Part shown: positions 1-11,107 of the stretch, in pieces | How the letters are laid out: each line of letters begins with the position of its first letter | Position numbering within the stretch: the first letter of the stretch is position 1 | Source: Enterobacter hormaechei subsp. xiangfangensis | GTDB taxonomy: Bacteria; Pseudomonadota; Gammaproteobacteria; Enterobacterales; Enterobacteriaceae | DNA length: 64,000 nt | Direction of reading: 5' to 3' | Assembly (NCBI RefSeq): GCF_001729785.1 | Contig: NZ_CP017183.1 | Coordinates: forward strand, 868,001-932,000 | Made by a program: the position numbers and the translations under genes | Notes under the pieces: generated by a model | The model's input: the letters and a program-made list of their open reading frames with translations, nothing else | Databases searched by the model: none | Told to the model about the DNA's origin: nothing

Positions 1-1861
1 CGACAAGAACGACGTGGAATACGCCGGGCTGGTGAAGTTTGACTTCCTCGGCCTGCGTACGCTGACCATCATCAACTGGGCGCTGGAGATGATCAACGCC
101 CGTCGCGAGAAGAACGGCGAACCGCCGCTGGATATCGCGGCTATCCCGCTTGATGACAAGAAAAGTTTCGACATGCTGCAACGCTCGGAGACGACAGCCG
201 TCTTCCAGCTTGAATCCCGCGGCATGAAAGATTTGATTAAGCGTCTGCAACCCGACTGCTTCGAAGATATGATCGCGCTGGTGGCCCTGTTCCGTCCGGG
301 GCCGTTGCAGTCGGGGATGGTGGATAACTTTATCGACCGTAAGCACGGGCGCGAAGAAATTTCCTACCCGGACGTTCAGTGGCAGCATGAAAGCCTGAAA
401 CCGGTACTGGAGCCAACCTATGGCATCATCCTGTATCAGGAGCAGGTGATGCAGATCGCCCAGGTACTTTCGGGTTATACCCTTGGCGGCGCAGACATGC
501 TGCGTCGTGCGATGGGTAAGAAAAAGCCGGAAGAGATGGCCAAGCAGCGCTCCATCTTTGAAGATGGAGCGAAGAAAAACGGCATCGATGGCGAACTGGC
601 GATGAAAATCTTCGACCTGGTGGAGAAATTCGCCGGGTACGGATTTAACAAATCTCACTCCGCCGCCTATGCTTTGGTTTCGTATCAGACGCTGTGGCTG
701 AAAGCTCACTATCCCGCTGAGTTTATGGCAGCGGTAATGACTGCCGATATGGACAACACCGAGAAGGTGGTTGGCCTGGTGGACGAGTGCTGGCGCATGG
801 GGCTGAAGATCCTGCCGCCGGATATTAACTCGGGCCTGTATCATTTTCACGTTAACGATGACGGGGAAATCGTCTATGGGATCGGCGCGATCAAGGGCGT
901 GGGTGAGGGGCCGATCGAGGCGATCATTGAAGCGCGTAACAACGGCGGCTACTTCCGTGAGCTGTTCGATCTGTGCGCCCGTACCGATACCAAAAAACTG
1001 AACCGCCGCGTGCTGGAAAAACTGATCATGTCCGGCGCGTTTGACCGTCTGGGGCCACACCGCGCCGCGCTGATGAACTCGCTCGGCGATGCGCTGAAGG
1101 CGGCCGATCAGCATGCGAAAGCGGAAGCCATTGGCCAGGCGGATATGTTCGGCGTGCTGGCGGAAGAGCCAGAGCAGATCGAGCAGTCCTATTCCAACTG
1201 CCAGCCGTGGCCAGAACAGGTAGTGCTGGATGGAGAGCGGGAAACGTTAGGTCTGTACCTGACGGGGCACCCGATCAACCAGTATCTTAAAGAAATTGAG
1301 CGCTATGTCGGCGGCCACAGGCTTAAAGACATGCATCCGACAGAACGTGGTAAAATCACCACGGCTGCGGGGCTCGTGATTGCTGCAAGGGTAATGGTCA
1401 CCAAGCGCGGCAATCGTATCGGCATCTGTACCCTGGATGACCGTTCCGGGCGTCTGGAGGTGATGTTGTTCACCGACGCGCTGGATAAATACCAGCAATT
1501 GCTGGAAAAAGACCGCATACTTATCGTCAGCGGACAGGTCAGCTTTGATGACTTCAGCGGGGGGCTTAAAATGACCGCCCGCGAAGTGATGGACATTGAC
1601 GAAGCCCGGGAAAAATATGCTCGCGGGCTTGCTATCTCGCTGACGGACAGGCAAATTGATGACCAGCTTTTAAACCGACTCCGTCAGTCTCTGGAACCCC
1701 ACCGCTCGGGGACCATTCCAGTACATCTCTACTATCAGAGGGCGGATGCACGCGCGCGGTTGCGCTTTGGTGCAACGTGGCGTGTCTCTCCGAGCGATCG
1801 TTTACTGAACGATCTCCGTGGCCTCATTGGTTCGGAGCAGGTGGAACTGGAGTTTGACTAA
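1..1861 (+). CDS. dnaE: DNA polymerase III alpha subunit, C-terminal part (5' end outside window)
   Basis: This is the replicative polymerase subunit of the DNA polymerase III holoenzyme. About 619 codons are visible of a protein that has 1160 residues in E. coli, so the window opens in the polymerase core. Reading is open from the first bases with no internal start, and the protein begins within the stretch [13 protein letters not shown], which is conserved in DnaE. The beta-clamp binding motif QADMF is present in the context [11 protein letters not shown], followed by the OB-fold region and the tau-binding tail. The gene ends 12 bp before accA, the same adjacency as in E. coli, so the two are probably co-transcribed. 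Identification is secure; only the N-terminal PHP and palm regions are missing because of the window edge. Confidence 0.98.
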   Translation, partial: DKNDVEYAGLVKFDFLGLRTLTIINWALEMINARREKNGEPPLDIAAIPLDDKKSFDMLQRSETTAVFQLESRGMKDLIKRLQPDCFEDMIALVALFRPGPLQSGMVDNFIDRKHGREEISYPDVQWQHESLKPVLEPTYGIILYQEQVMQIAQVLSGYTLGGADMLRRAMGKKKPEEMAKQRSIFEDGAKKNGIDGELAMKIFDLVEKFAGYGFNKSHSAAYALVSYQTLWLKAHYPAEFMAAVMTADMDNTEKVVGLVDECWRMGLKILPPDINSGLYHFHVNDDGEIVYGIGAIKGVGEGPIEAIIEARNNGGYFRELFDLCARTDTKKLNRRVLEKLIMSGAFDRLGPHRAALMNSLGDALKAADQHAKAEAIGQADMFGVLAEEPEQIEQSYSNCQPWPEQVVLDGERETLGLYLTGHPINQYLKEIERYVGGHRLKDMHPTERGKITTAAGLVIAARVMVTKRGNRIGICTLDDRSGRLEVMLFTDALDKYQQLLEKDRILIVSGQVSFDDFSGGLKMTAREVMDIDEAREKYARGLAISLTDRQIDDQLLNRLRQSLEPHRSGTIPVHLYYQRADARARLRFGATWRVSPSDRLLNDLRGLIGSEQVELEFD

Positions 1862-1873
1862 TACAGGAATACT

Positions 1874-2833
1874 ATGAGTCTGAATTTCCTTGATTTCGAA
1901 CAGCCGATTGCAGAGCTGGAAGCGAAAATCGATTCTCTGACAGCCGTGAGCCGTCAGGATGAAAAACTGGATATTAACATCGACGAAGAAGTGCATCGTC
2001 TGCGCGAAAAAAGCGTAGAACTGACGCGCAAAATCTTTGCCGATCTCGGCGCATGGCAGATCGCCCAGCTGGCGCGACATCCACAGCGTCCGTACACCCT
2101 GGATTATGTCCGCCTGGCGTTTGACGAATTTGACGAACTGGCAGGCGACCGCGCATACGCTGACGATAAAGCTATCGTCGGCGGTATCGCGCGTCTGGAT
2201 GGACGTCCGGTGATGATCATTGGTCATCAGAAAGGCCGTGAAACCAAAGAGAAAATCCGTCGTAACTTCGGTATGCCAGCACCAGAAGGCTACCGTAAGG
2301 CCCTGCGTCTGATGGAGATGGCTGAGCGTTTCAATATGCCAATCATCACCTTCATCGACACGCCGGGTGCTTACCCGGGGGTTGGTGCCGAAGAGCGTGG
2401 TCAGTCTGAAGCCATCGCACGCAACCTGCGCGAGATGTCTCGCCTGAAAGTGCCGGTCATCTGTACCGTTATCGGTGAAGGTGGGTCCGGCGGTGCGCTG
2501 GCAATTGGCGTGGGCGATAAAGTGAATATGCTACAGTACAGTACCTATTCCGTTATCTCTCCGGAAGGCTGTGCCTCCATCCTGTGGAAAAGTGCCGATA
2601 AAGCGCCGCTGGCTGCTGAAGCGATGGGCATCATTGCCCCACGTCTGAAAGAGCTGAAGCTGATCGACACCGTTATCCCTGAACCGCTGGGTGGCGCGCA
2701 TCGTAAGCCGGAAGTGATGGCTGCTTCCCTGAAAGCGCAGCTGCTGGCAGACCTGGCGGACCTGGACGTGCTGAGCACAGAAGATCTGCTCAACCGTCGT
2801 TATCAGCGTCTGATGACCTACGGTTACGCGTAA
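1874..2833 (+). CDS. accA: Acetyl-CoA carboxylase, carboxyltransferase alpha subunit
   Basis: AccA pairs with AccD to move the carboxyl group from carboxybiotin to acetyl-CoA, the committed step of fatty acid synthesis in the cytoplasm. The 319 residues match the E. coli length. The crotonase-like core is visible, with the glycine-rich stretches [18 protein letters not shown] and [16 protein letters not shown]. The ATG follows dnaE by 12 bp with a modest Shine-Dalgarno (acaggaa). A strong intrinsic terminator lies just behind the stop codon, so this closes the dnaE-accA unit. Confidence 0.98.
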   Translation: MSLNFLDFEQPIAELEAKIDSLTAVSRQDEKLDINIDEEVHRLREKSVELTRKIFADLGAWQIAQLARHPQRPYTLDYVRLAFDEFDELAGDRAYADDKAIVGGIARLDGRPVMIIGHQKGRETKEKIRRNFGMPAPEGYRKALRLMEMAERFNMPIITFIDTPGAYPGVGAEERGQSEAIARNLREMSRLKVPVICTVIGEGGSGGALAIGVGDKVNMLQYSTYSVISPEGCASILWKSADKAPLAAEAMGIIAPRLKELKLIDTVIPEPLGGAHRKPEVMAASLKAQLLADLADLDVLSTEDLLNRRYQRLMTYGYA

Positions 2834-2850
2834 GCCTCACAATTATCCTA

Positions 2851-2879
2851 AAAGCCGCACATTGTTGCGGCTTTTTTTA
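2851..2879 (+). terminator. Intrinsic terminator after accA
   Basis: A perfect 9-bp stem (AAAGCCGCA with TGCGGCTTT) and a short loop are followed by a T-run. It ends the dnaE-accA transcript before ldcC. Confidence 0.85.
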
Positions 2880-2932
2880 TACCTGCCGTTTACCTTAACT
2901 ATGCTTATCTGATGTTTTCAAGGAGGTAAACC

Positions 2933-5065
2933 ATGAACATCATTGCCATCATGGGGCCACACGGCGTCTTTTATAAAGACGAACCCATCAAGGAGCTGGA
3001 GCAAGCCCTTAAAGCACGCGGATATCAGCTGATCTGGCCGCAAAACAGCGCCGACCTGCTGAAATTTATCGAACACAATCCGCGCATCTGTGGCGTGATA
3101 TTCGACTGGGACGAATACGACATGGAGTTGTGCAGCGATATCAATAAGCTCAACGAATATCTTCCGCTGTACGCCTTTATCAACACTCACTCGACCATGG
3201 ACGTGAGTGCGCACGATATGCGTATGGCGCTGTGGTTCTTCGAATACTCACTCGGCGTTGCCGAGGACATTGCGACCCGCATTCAGCAGTACACCGGTGA
3301 ATACCTCGATAACATCACACCGCCGTTTACGCGCGCATTGTTCACCTATGTGAAAGAAGGGAAGTACACCTTCTGTACGCCAGGCCATATGGCGGGAACG
3401 GCCTATCAAAAAAGCCCGGTGGGATGCCTGTTCTACGATTTCTTCGGCGGTAACACGCTGAAGGCGGACGTGTCGATTTCGGTCACCGAGTTAGGCTCTC
3501 TGCTGGATCATACCGGCCCGCATCTGGAAGCTGAAGAGTACATCGCCCGGACCTTTGGCGCCGAGCAAAGCTACATGGTGACCAACGGTACCTCAACCTC
3601 GAACAAAATCGTCGGGATGTACGCCGCGCCTGCCGGCAGTACGCTGCTGATTGACCGAAACTGCCATAAATCACTGGCGCATTTGCTGATGATGAGCGAC
3701 GTGGTGCCGCTCTGGCTGTCGCCTACGCGTAATGCGCTGGGTATTCTCGGCGGCATTCCTCGCCGCGAGTTCGCGCATGAAGCCATTGAAAATAAGATCG
3801 CGGCTATCCCCGAGGCAAGCTGGCCTGTGCATGCGGTGATCACCAACTCCACCTATGACGGGCTGCTTTACAACACGAACTGGATCAAGCAGACGCTGGA
3901 CGTGCCGTCGATTCACTTTGACTCCGCGTGGGTGCCTTACACTAATTTCCACCCGATTTACTCGGGTAAAAGTGGGATGAGCGGCGAGCGGGTGCCGGGC
4001 AAGGTGTTCTTCGAAACGCAGTCGACGCACAAAATGCTGGCCGCGTTTTCCCAGGCGTCTCTCATTCACATCAAGGGTGAGTACGACGAGGACACCTTCA
4101 ACGAAGCTTTCATGATGCACACGACCACGTCGCCAAGCTACCCGCTGGTGGCGTCCATCGAAACGGCGGCGGCGATGCTGCGCGGTAATCCGGGTAAACG
4201 CCTGATCAATCGTTCGGTGGAGCGGGCGTTGCATTTCCGAAAAGAGGTTCAGCGACTTAAAGATGAAGCGGACGGCTGGTTCTTTGATATCTGGCAGCCG
4301 GAAGAGATTGATGAGGCAGAATGCTGGCCCGTCGCGCCGGGGGAGAGCTGGCACGGTTTTCGGGATGCTGATGCGGACCACATGTTCCTCGATCCGGTTA
4401 AGGTGACAATCCTGACGCCGGGCATGGATGAGCAGGGTGTGATGGGTGAGGAAGGGATCCCGGCAGCGCTGGTGGCGAAGTTCCTTGATGAGCGCGGCGT
4501 GGTGGTGGAGAAAACCGGCCCCTATAATCTGCTGTTCCTGTTCAGCATCGGGATCGATAAAACCCGCGCGATGGGGCTGCTCAGGGGACTGATGGAGTTT
4601 AAGCGCGCATACGATCTGAACCTGCGGGTGAAGAACATGCTGCCGGATCTCTACGCGGAAGATCCTGACTTCTACCGCAATATGCGTATTCAGGATCTGG
4701 CCCAGGGGATTCACAGGCTGATCCGCCAGCACGATCTGCCGCGCCTGATGTTGCAAGCATTTGATGTTCTGCCTGAAATGAAGCTGACGCCGCACAGGGC
4801 GTGGCAGCGCCAGGTGAAAGGGGAGGTTGAAACCGTTGAGCTGGAGAACCTGGTCGGGCGGGTATCGGCCAACATGATCCTGCCTTATCCGCCGGGCGTG
4901 CCGCTGCTGATGCCGGGTGAAATGATCACTGAGGAGAGCCGGGCGGTGCTCGATTTCCTGCTGATGCTCTGTTCGGTGGGGCGCCACTATCCCGGCTTTG
5001 AAACGGATATTCATGGCGCGAAACGCGACGATAACGGCGTGTACTGGGTGAGAGTCCTAAAATAA
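2933..5065 (+). CDS. ldcC: Lysine decarboxylase (constitutive-type, PLP-dependent)
   Basis: It decarboxylates L-lysine to cadaverine and CO2 in the cytoplasm. The 710 residues are close to E. coli LdcC (713). The order is an N-terminal flavodoxin-like wing domain, a fold-type I aminotransferase core, and a C-terminal domain. The PLP-binding lysine is K367 in the motif STHKM, the same position as in the E. coli enzymes. A strong Shine-Dalgarno (AAGGAGG) lies 6 bp before the ATG. Position between accA and yaeR identifies it as ldcC rather than the acid-inducible cadA, which normally sits beside cadB. Confidence 0.96.
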   Translation: MNIIAIMGPHGVFYKDEPIKELEQALKARGYQLIWPQNSADLLKFIEHNPRICGVIFDWDEYDMELCSDINKLNEYLPLYAFINTHSTMDVSAHDMRMALWFFEYSLGVAEDIATRIQQYTGEYLDNITPPFTRALFTYVKEGKYTFCTPGHMAGTAYQKSPVGCLFYDFFGGNTLKADVSISVTELGSLLDHTGPHLEAEEYIARTFGAEQSYMVTNGTSTSNKIVGMYAAPAGSTLLIDRNCHKSLAHLLMMSDVVPLWLSPTRNALGILGGIPRREFAHEAIENKIAAIPEASWPVHAVITNSTYDGLLYNTNWIKQTLDVPSIHFDSAWVPYTNFHPIYSGKSGMSGERVPGKVFFETQSTHKMLAAFSQASLIHIKGEYDEDTFNEAFMMHTTTSPSYPLVASIETAAAMLRGNPGKRLINRSVERALHFRKEVQRLKDEADGWFFDIWQPEEIDEAECWPVAPGESWHGFRDADADHMFLDPVKVTILTPGMDEQGVMGEEGIPAALVAKFLDERGVVVEKTGPYNLLFLFSIGIDKTRAMGLLRGLMEFKRAYDLNLRVKNMLPDLYAEDPDFYRNMRIQDLAQGIHRLIRQHDLPRLMLQAFDVLPEMKLTPHRAWQRQVKGEVETVELENLVGRVSANMILPYPPGVPLLMPGEMITEESRAVLDFLLMLCSVGRHYPGFETDIHGAKRDDNGVYWVRVLK

Positions 5066-5131
5066 AAGGGGCCGCTTGCCAGGGGCGGGTTGTCGGTTGT
5101 AACGTTCAGGGCATCATAAAAAGGAGAAACT

Positions 5132-5521
5132 ATGCTGGGTTTAAAAGCGGTTCATCATATTGCGATCATTGCCACCGATTATGCGAAAAGTAAGGCATTC
5201 TACTGCGACGTTCTCGGCTTTACGCTGTTGAGCGAGGCCTACCGTGAGGAGCGCGACTCCTGGAAAGGCGATCTGGCGTTAAACGGTCAATATGTGATTG
5301 AGCTGTTCTCTTTTCCTTTCCCGCCAGCGCGTCCTTCACGCCCGGAAGCCTGCGGCCTGCGCCACCTGGCCTTCAGCGTCGATGACCTGGACAGCGCGGT
5401 AAAACATCTGGAAGCTCACGGCGTGGCCTGCGAAGCGATTCGTGTCGATCCCTTTACCGATAAACGTTTCACTTTTTTCAACGATCCGGACGGCCTGCCG
5501 CTGGAGCTTTATCAGCAGTAA
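5132..5521 (+). CDS. yaeR: VOC-family (glyoxalase I-like) metalloprotein YaeR
   Basis: A 129-residue vicinal oxygen chelate protein, the same length as E. coli YaeR. The two beta-alpha-beta-beta-beta modules can be followed. Likely metal ligands are the histidine in HHIAII near the start, the histidine in LRHLAFSV, and the glutamate in LELYQ at the end. The start has the Shine-Dalgarno AAGGAG. The substrate is unknown. The location between ldcC and tilS is conserved. Confidence 0.93.
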   Translation: MLGLKAVHHIAIIATDYAKSKAFYCDVLGFTLLSEAYREERDSWKGDLALNGQYVIELFSFPFPPARPSRPEACGLRHLAFSVDDLDSAVKHLEAHGVACEAIRVDPFTDKRFTFFNDPDGLPLELYQQ

Positions 5522-5538
5522 TCGCCGTCATGTGTGAT

Positions 5539-5566
5539 AATGCCCGTTCAGTTCGGGCATTTTTTA
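5539..5566 (+). terminator. Intrinsic terminator after yaeR
   Basis: An 8-bp stem (AATGCCCG with CGGGCATT) is followed by a T-run and lies between the yaeR stop and the tilS start. Confidence 0.75.
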
Positions 5567-5579
5567 TGTGTAATTTCCT

Positions 5580-6866
5580 ATGACCTTACCCGCTATCGCG
5601 CACGCCGTTTCACCCTACCGCCAGCTGCTGGTGGGGTTCAGCGGTGGCCTGGATTCCACCGTTTTGCTGCACCGTCTTAAGCTCTGGCGCGACCGTGAGC
5701 CTGACGTCCAGCTGCGGGCGATGCATATCCATCACGGCTTAAGCCCCCATGCCGACGACTGGGTGGCGCACTGCGAAGCGGTGTGCTCAGGGTGGGAGAT
5801 CCCGCTGATCGTTGAACGCGTCACGCTTGAGGATGAGGGGCTGGGTATTGAGGCGCAGGCGCGGAAAGCCCGCTACGCCGCGTTTTCTGGCGCATTACAG
5901 CCTGGAGAAGCGTTGGTCACCGCGCAGCATCTGGACGACCAGTGCGAGACGTTTTTACTGGCGCTCAAGCGGGGCAGCGGGCCTGCGGGTTTATCCGCCA
6001 TGCCTGAGCGCGCTGATTTTGCTGAAACAGAGCTCATCCGCCCGCTACTGGGTGAGACGCGCGCATCACTGGAAGCCTGGGCGCAGCAGCATCATCTGTG
6101 CTGGATTGAAGACGACAGCAATCAGGACGACAGTTACGACCGTAACTTCCTGCGCCTGCGCGTCTTACCGCTGCTGAGTGAGCGCTGGGCGCATTTTTCC
6201 GAAGCGGCGGCCAGAAGCGCCATGCTGTGTGCTGAACAGGAAAGCTTGCTGGATGAGTTGCTGAGCGGGGAGCTGAATACACTGATTACCGCTGACGGTG
6301 CCCTGAACGTTGCGCCGTTGAAGGTGATGAGCCCCGTGCGTCGGGCTGCTCTGATTCGCCGCTGGCTGGCTTACCACCGTGCGGTTATGCCGTCCCGGGC
6401 GATGCTCAACCGTATCTGGGAGGAAGTTGCACAGGCGAGGGAAGATGCCGCACCGTGTATACACCTGAATGGTTATGACGTCAGGCGTTATAAAGGGCAA
6501 CTCTGGTGGGTAAAATCTGTGCCGTCGCTGGCTGACGTTGTGCTCGACTGGCCGTCGCCGGAAAAAGCATTAACGCTACCGATGAATGCCGGTGTCGTTG
6601 CGTTAAGTCATTCGGGCAATGTGCGTCTACCTGAGCCGGACGAGAACGTTACCATACGCTTCAGGGCCAGCGGCATGCTGCATATCGTCGGTCGTAACGG
6701 CGGGCGTAAGCTGAAGAAAATCTGGCAGGAACAGAACGTTCCGCCCTGGCGACGTGATACCACGCCGCTTCTGTTTTACGGCGACACGCTCATCGCGGCG
6801 GCAGGGGTGTTCATCACTGAAGAGGGGTGGGCTGAAGCGGGTGTTAATTTTGAATGGAAAGCGTAA
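5580..6866 (+). CDS. tilS: tRNA(Ile)-lysidine synthetase
   Basis: TilS attaches lysine to C34 of the CAU-anticodon tRNA-Ile with ATP, converting its decoding from AUG to AUA; it is essential in E. coli. The 428 residues compare with 432 in E. coli. The PP-loop ATPase motif SGGLDS is at residues 21-26, followed by the nucleotidylation domain, and the TilS-specific C-terminal domains are present ([21 protein letters not shown] region). No Shine-Dalgarno is obvious directly before the ATG, which sits just behind the yaeR terminator. Confidence 0.97.
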   Translation: MTLPAIAHAVSPYRQLLVGFSGGLDSTVLLHRLKLWRDREPDVQLRAMHIHHGLSPHADDWVAHCEAVCSGWEIPLIVERVTLEDEGLGIEAQARKARYAAFSGALQPGEALVTAQHLDDQCETFLLALKRGSGPAGLSAMPERADFAETELIRPLLGETRASLEAWAQQHHLCWIEDDSNQDDSYDRNFLRLRVLPLLSERWAHFSEAAARSAMLCAEQESLLDELLSGELNTLITADGALNVAPLKVMSPVRRAALIRRWLAYHRAVMPSRAMLNRIWEEVAQAREDAAPCIHLNGYDVRRYKGQLWWVKSVPSLADVVLDWPSPEKALTLPMNAGVVALSHSGNVRLPEPDENVTIRFRASGMLHIVGRNGGRKLKKIWQEQNVPPWRRDTTPLLFYGDTLIAAAGVFITEEGWAEAGVNFEWKA

Positions 6867-6887
6867 CGGGCAGCCTGGCTGCCCGTT
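6865..6887. terminator. Terminator-like hairpin between tilS and rof
   Basis: A 9-bp inverted repeat (AACGGGCAG with CTGCCCGTT) lies at the convergent 3' ends of tilS and rof. It has no T-run on either side, so it may be an RNA-stabilising hairpin rather than a strong terminator. Confidence 0.4.
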
Positions 6888-6892
6888 GGTTA

Positions 6893-7153
6893 TCAGGATT
6901 CGCTCACCACGACGGTGCCGATTTCCGGATGGCTGAAACTGGCAATTTTGTCGAGGCGTAGCTCACGCGTTGCACCTGCATCTTCCACAACCAGGTATTC
7001 CACATTTTTACGGGAAACCAGATCGCTGGCCTTTGCCTTTAGCACTTCGCCATCTTTTAGCTCCAGCGTCAGTATTAAATGATGCTGGCAGGCGAGTTCG
7101 AGGTTGTCATAGTCATCACAATTGATGGGTTGATAAGTATCATTCATCGACAT
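6893..7153 (-). CDS. rof: Rho-binding antiterminator Rof
   Basis: Rof (YaeO) binds the Rho hexamer and blocks its loading on RNA, so it inhibits Rho-dependent termination. The protein has 86 residues. An acidic N-terminal segment ([15 protein letters not shown]) and the small Sm-like beta barrel that follows are recognisable. It overlaps the end of yaeP by 14 bp, so the two are probably translated from one mRNA. Confidence 0.93.
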   Translation of the reverse strand: MSMNDTYQPINCDDYDNLELACQHHLILTLELKDGEVLKAKASDLVSRKNVEYLVVEDAGATRELRLDKIASFSHPEIGTVVVSES

Positions 7154-7340
7154 AATCGCTCACCAGTAAATTCGCCGCAGCATACGCTGCTTTTTCCCTG
7201 ACCGATTCAGAAAGGCTCTCATCAGAGGCCACTTCATTTAGCACGTTCAATACACAGCCCAACGCATCCGGAATGTACCCCAGATCTCCGCTGGCGATCT
7301 CCGCATACCGTCTGCGAATCAACTCACAATAATTATTCAC
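7140..7340 (-). CDS. yaeP: Small conserved protein YaeP
   Basis: A 66-residue protein of unknown function, conserved beside rof in enterobacteria. It is mostly helical by composition, with no signal peptide or membrane segment. A strong Shine-Dalgarno (GGAGGTG on the reverse strand) precedes the ATG. Its stop lies inside the beginning of rof, which suggests translational coupling. Confidence 0.9.
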   Translation of the reverse strand: MNNYCELIRRRYAEIASGDLGYIPDALGCVLNVLNEVASDESLSESVREKAAYAAANLLVSDYVDE

Positions 7341-7535
7341 ATCACCTCCTGCCAGCGTACTGACTTACTGTGAGATATCATTAAGCCTACGAAGTTAAAC
7401 TCGGTTTAGCAAGGTGACTATACCATACTCATTTAAGCAATATCAGCGCCTTGATAAGAGTTAGCCACCACCTCGTAACAGCCTTTTGCCGCGGTTTTCG
7501 CTACAATGTACGCCTGATTCGAAAGGAGTTCTCTC

Positions 7536-8081
7536 ATGGCGCTGAAAGCGACTATTTATAAAGCTGTGGTCAATGTGGCGGATCTTGACCGTAACCAGTT
7601 TCTGGATGCGTCATTGACGCTGGCGCGTCACCCTTCTGAAACCCAGGAGCGCATGATGCTGCGCCTGCTGGCGTGGATTAAGTATGCCGACGAGCGTCTG
7701 CAATTTACCCGTGGTTTAAGCGCGGAAGATGAACCGGAAGCCTGGCTGCGCAACGATCATCTGGGTATCGATTTATGGATTGAGCTTGGCCTGCCGGATG
7801 AACGCAGGATCAAAAAGGCCTGCACCCAGTCTGCTGAAGTGGCGTTGTTTGCCTACAACCAGCGCGCGGCGGAGATCTGGTGGCAACAAAATAAAAATAA
7901 ATGTGCGCAGTTCAAAAATCTCACCGTCTGGTATCTGGATGATGAACAGCTGGCGCAGTTGAGTGCGTTCGCCAGCCGGACGATGGCGCTACAGGCAACA
8001 ATTCAGGACGGTGCCATCTGGCTTTCCGATTCTCAGAATAATCTGGAAATTCATCTCACGGCCTGGCAGCCCGCATCATGA
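7536..8081 (+). CDS. yaeQ: YaeQ family protein (PD-(D/E)XK-like fold)
   Basis: A 181-residue cytoplasmic protein of the YaeQ family, known to compensate for loss of RfaH in some contexts, with a nuclease-like fold but no proven activity. The start has a clear Shine-Dalgarno (AAAGGAG). The stop overlaps the start of arfB by 4 bp (ATGA), the usual sign of coupled translation. Confidence 0.93.
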   Translation: MALKATIYKAVVNVADLDRNQFLDASLTLARHPSETQERMMLRLLAWIKYADERLQFTRGLSAEDEPEAWLRNDHLGIDLWIELGLPDERRIKKACTQSAEVALFAYNQRAAEIWWQQNKNKCAQFKNLTVWYLDDEQLAQLSAFASRTMALQATIQDGAIWLSDSQNNLEIHLTAWQPAS

Positions 8082-8494
8082 TTGTATTGTCCCGAAATGT
8101 CAGCATCCCTGATAACGAGCTGGAGATCACCGCTATCCGGGCCCAGGGCGCAGGGGGGCAGCACGTTAACAAGGCCTCAACGGCTATCCATTTGCGCTTT
8201 GACATTCGGGCCTCCAGCCTGCCAGAGTATTATAAAGAAAGCCTGCTTGCCGCCAGCCATCACCTGATCACCAGCGAGGGTGTGATAGTGATTAAAGCGC
8301 AGGAGTATCGCAGCCAGGAGCTTAACCGGGAAGCGGCAACTGCCCGGCTGGTCGCGGTCATCAAAGAGCTGACGGCTGTACAAAAAAGTCGCCGGGCAAC
8401 ACGTCCAACGCGGGCATCGAAAGAACGTCGGTTGTCATCGAAGGCGCAGAAATCCACCGTAAAATCACTGCGTGGCAAAGTCCGTCACCCATAA
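8078..8494 (+). CDS. arfB: Alternative ribosome-rescue factor B (peptidyl-tRNA hydrolase)
   Basis: ArfB (YaeJ) frees ribosomes stalled at mRNA ends by hydrolysing peptidyl-tRNA. The catalytic GGQ motif is at residues 26-28 (GAGGQHVNK). The C-terminal tail is rich in lysine and arginine, as needed for insertion into the empty mRNA channel. Length is 138 residues against 140 in E. coli. It is coupled to yaeQ by a 4-bp overlap. Confidence 0.95.
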   Translation: MIVLSRNVSIPDNELEITAIRAQGAGGQHVNKASTAIHLRFDIRASSLPEYYKESLLAASHHLITSEGVIVIKAQEYRSQELNREAATARLVAVIKELTAVQKSRRATRPTRASKERRLSSKAQKSTVKSLRGKVRHP

Positions 8495-8532
8495 TGTGAC
8501 GAAAGGGATACCCTTTTCATAAGGAAAGTATT

Positions 8533-9231
8533 GTGAAAAAAGCATTATTATCAGCGCTGGCCGTGACAAGCCTGTTTGCGCTTTTTGGCTGTAATAACCG
8601 TTCGGAAACGCAGGTACTACAGCCAACGCAAAATGAAGAATTAAAGCCGATGCAGCAAAGCTGGCGCGGCGTATTACCGTGTGCAGATTGCGAGGGCATC
8701 GAAACCTCTCTGTTCCTGCAAAAAGATGGCACCTGGGTCATGAACCAGCGTTACCAGGGGGCGAAAGAACCGTCTTCTTTTGCATCTTACGGAACATGGG
8801 CGCGTACGGCTGAGAAGCTGGTATTGACGGATACCACGGGCGATAAAACCTTCTTCCGCGCCAAAGGCGAGGGGATGGAGATGCTCGATCGCGAAGGCAA
8901 TCCGATTGAATCCCAGTTCAATTACACGTTGGCCCCGGTGAAAGCGACCCTGCCAGCCACCCCAATGGCGATGCGAGGAATGTATTTCTACATGGCGGAT
9001 GCGGCGATCTTCACTGACTGTGCAACCGGGAAGAAAGTCAGCGTGGCGAACAATGCCCAGCTGGAGCGAGACTATGCCGTTGCGCGCGGCAACGACAGTA
9101 AGCCAGTGTTGCTGACGGTTGAAGGGCATTTTACGCTGGAGCCAAACCCGGATAGCGGCGAGCTGGTAAAAACGCTGGTGGCAGATAAAGACGCGAAGTT
9201 TGCTGCGGGGAAAGACTGCGAAAGCAAATAA
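8533..9231 (+). CDS. nlpE: Outer-membrane lipoprotein NlpE, Cpx activator
   Basis: NlpE (CutF) senses surface contact and lipoprotein trafficking faults and activates the CpxAR envelope stress system. The start is GTG behind a good Shine-Dalgarno (AAGGAAAG). The signal peptide ends in a lipobox with lipidated Cys20. The N-domain CxxC pair is C50/C53 (PCADC). The C-terminal domain follows, for a total of 232 residues against 236 in E. coli. It ends at a terminator shared with proS. Confidence 0.95.
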   Translation: MKKALLSALAVTSLFALFGCNNRSETQVLQPTQNEELKPMQQSWRGVLPCADCEGIETSLFLQKDGTWVMNQRYQGAKEPSSFASYGTWARTAEKLVLTDTTGDKTFFRAKGEGMEMLDREGNPIESQFNYTLAPVKATLPATPMAMRGMYFYMADAAIFTDCATGKKVSVANNAQLERDYAVARGNDSKPVLLTVEGHFTLEPNPDSGELVKTLVADKDAKFAAGKDCESK

Positions 9232-9242
9232 GATATAGCCAT

Positions 9243-9271
9243 TAAAAAACCCCGCACTGGCGGGGTTTTTT
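9243..9271. terminator. Bidirectional terminator between nlpE and proS
   Basis: The stem AACCCCGC/GCGGGGTT is flanked by an A-run on the left and a T-run on the right, so it can work on both strands for the convergent genes. Confidence 0.85.
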
Positions 9272-9276
9272 GTTTC

Positions 9277-10995
9277 TTAACCTTTGATGGCTTTCACCAG
9301 GTAATCAAGAATATCTCCCGTCTTGATCATCTGTTTTTCGCCGTTGCGACGGTACTTGTATTCAATCTCGTCGCTGTCGAGGTTACGGTCGCCAATGACG
9401 ATGGTGTGTGGAATACCGATCAGTTCCATGTCAGCAAACATCACGCCAGGACGCTCTTTACGGTCATCCATTAGCACGTCGATACCTTTCGCGCTCAGCT
9501 CAGCGTAGAGTTTCTCAGCCAGCTCCTGCACACGGTAAGACTTGTGCATGTTCATTGGCAGGATCGCTACCTGGAAAGGCGCGATGTTATCCGGCCAGAC
9601 GATTCCGCGTTCGTCATAGTTCTGCTCGATAGCGGCAGCAACAACGCGCGTTACGCCAATGCCGTAGCAGCCCATGGTCAGAACCTGGTTACGACCATCT
9701 TCGCCCTGAACGGCAGCGTTCATTGCGCGTGAGTACTTATCGCCCAGCTGGAAGATGTGGCCTACTTCGATACCGCGTTTGATCATCAGGGTACCCTTGC
9801 CGTCCGGGCTTGGATCGCCTGCGACCACGTTACGGATGTCAGCCACTTCCGGCGTCGCCACGTCCCGATCCCAGTTGATGCCGAAGTAGTGTTTACCGTC
9901 GATGTTTGCGCCCGCAGCGAAGTCGCTCATCGCCGCAACGGTGCGGTCAATGACCACCGGAACAGGCATGTTCACCGGGCCCAGAGAACCAGGACCTGCA
10001 TTCACCACGGCGCGGATCTCCGCTTCCGTTGCGAAGGTCAGCGGGCTGGCAACCTGCGGCAGCTTCTCGGCTTTCACTTCGTTCAGCTCGTGATCGCCTC
10101 GTACCAGCAGGGCAACCAGTGGATAAGCGCTACCTTCAGCCGATTTCACCAGCAGGGTTTTCACGGTTTTTTCGATCGGCAGAGTAAACTGCTCAACCAG
10201 CTCGGCGATGGTTTTCGCGTTTGGCGTATCAACCAGCGTCATCTCTTGCGTTGCCGCGCCGCGTGGTTCTTTTGGTGCCAGCGCTTCTGCAAATTCGATG
10301 TTCGCGGCGTAATCAGAGGAGTCAGAGAAGATCACATCGTCTTCGCCGCTCTGCGCCAGAACCTGGAATTCATGGGAGGCGCTACCGCCGATTGAACCGG
10401 TATCAGCCTGTACAGCACGGAAATCCAGCCCCATGCGGGAGAAGATTTTACTGTAGGCCGCGTACATTTTGTCGTAGGTCTCTTGCAGCGATTCCTGAGA
10501 AGTATGGAAAGAGTAAGCATCTTTCATCAGGAACTCGCGAGAACGCATGACGCCAAAGCGTGGACGCACTTCGTCACGGAACTTGGTCTGGATCTGGAAG
10601 AAGTTCAGCGGCAGCTGTTTGTAAGAGCTCAGCTCGTTACGGATCAGATCGGTGATCACTTCTTCATGCGTTGGGCCGAGGACGAATGGACGATCGCCAC
10701 GATCGGCAATACGCAGCAGTTCAGGACCGTACTGCTCCCAGCGACCGCTCTCCTGCCACAGTTCAGAGGGCTGAACGACCGGCATTAACACCTCGATAGC
10801 ACCGGCGTTGTTCATCTCTTCACGCACGATGTTTTCGACTTTTTTCAGGACGCGCACGCCGGTCGGCAGCCAGGTGTATAACCCGGAGGCCAGCTTGCGG
10901 ATCATCCCGGCGCGCAGCATCAGCTGGTGGCTGATCACCTCGGCGTCGGCAGGTGTCTCCTTCAGAGTGGAGAGCAGATATTGGCTAGTACGCAT
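9277..10995 (-). CDS. proS: Prolyl-tRNA synthetase
   Basis: A class II aminoacyl-tRNA synthetase with the bacterial insertion (editing) domain that clears Ala-tRNA-Pro. I chose the ATG at 10995, giving 572 residues beginning MRTSQYLL, the same length as in E. coli. The open frame extends 18 codons further upstream but that part is not conserved. The class II motifs are present ([44 protein letters not shown]), as is the C-terminal anticodon-binding domain. Confidence 0.97.
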   Translation of the reverse strand: MRTSQYLLSTLKETPADAEVISHQLMLRAGMIRKLASGLYTWLPTGVRVLKKVENIVREEMNNAGAIEVLMPVVQPSELWQESGRWEQYGPELLRIADRGDRPFVLGPTHEEVITDLIRNELSSYKQLPLNFFQIQTKFRDEVRPRFGVMRSREFLMKDAYSFHTSQESLQETYDKMYAAYSKIFSRMGLDFRAVQADTGSIGGSASHEFQVLAQSGEDDVIFSDSSDYAANIEFAEALAPKEPRGAATQEMTLVDTPNAKTIAELVEQFTLPIEKTVKTLLVKSAEGSAYPLVALLVRGDHELNEVKAEKLPQVASPLTFATEAEIRAVVNAGPGSLGPVNMPVPVVIDRTVAAMSDFAAGANIDGKHYFGINWDRDVATPEVADIRNVVAGDPSPDGKGTLMIKRGIEVGHIFQLGDKYSRAMNAAVQGEDGRNQVLTMGCYGIGVTRVVAAAIEQNYDERGIVWPDNIAPFQVAILPMNMHKSYRVQELAEKLYAELSAKGIDVLMDDRKERPGVMFADMELIGIPHTIVIGDRNLDSDEIEYKYRRNGEKQMIKTGDILDYLVKAIKG

Positions 10996-11107
10996 GTTGT
11001 TACGGTTCCATTTCGACGATTGGAACAGGCTGAAACACCAGCCTGACACAAAAAAAGTGGTTTAGTTTACCAGTGTGGCAAAGATGCCAAAAGAGAGGAG
11101 AACAAAA

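Noticed and set aside
3671..5014. A 447-codon reverse frame opposite ldcC
   Set aside because: The forward frame encodes an obvious full-length lysine decarboxylase; the reverse product resembles no known protein and has no ribosome site.
10996..11049. N-terminal extension of proS by 18 codons
   Set aside because: The added residues are not seen in the family, and the ATG at 10995 gives the exact usual length.
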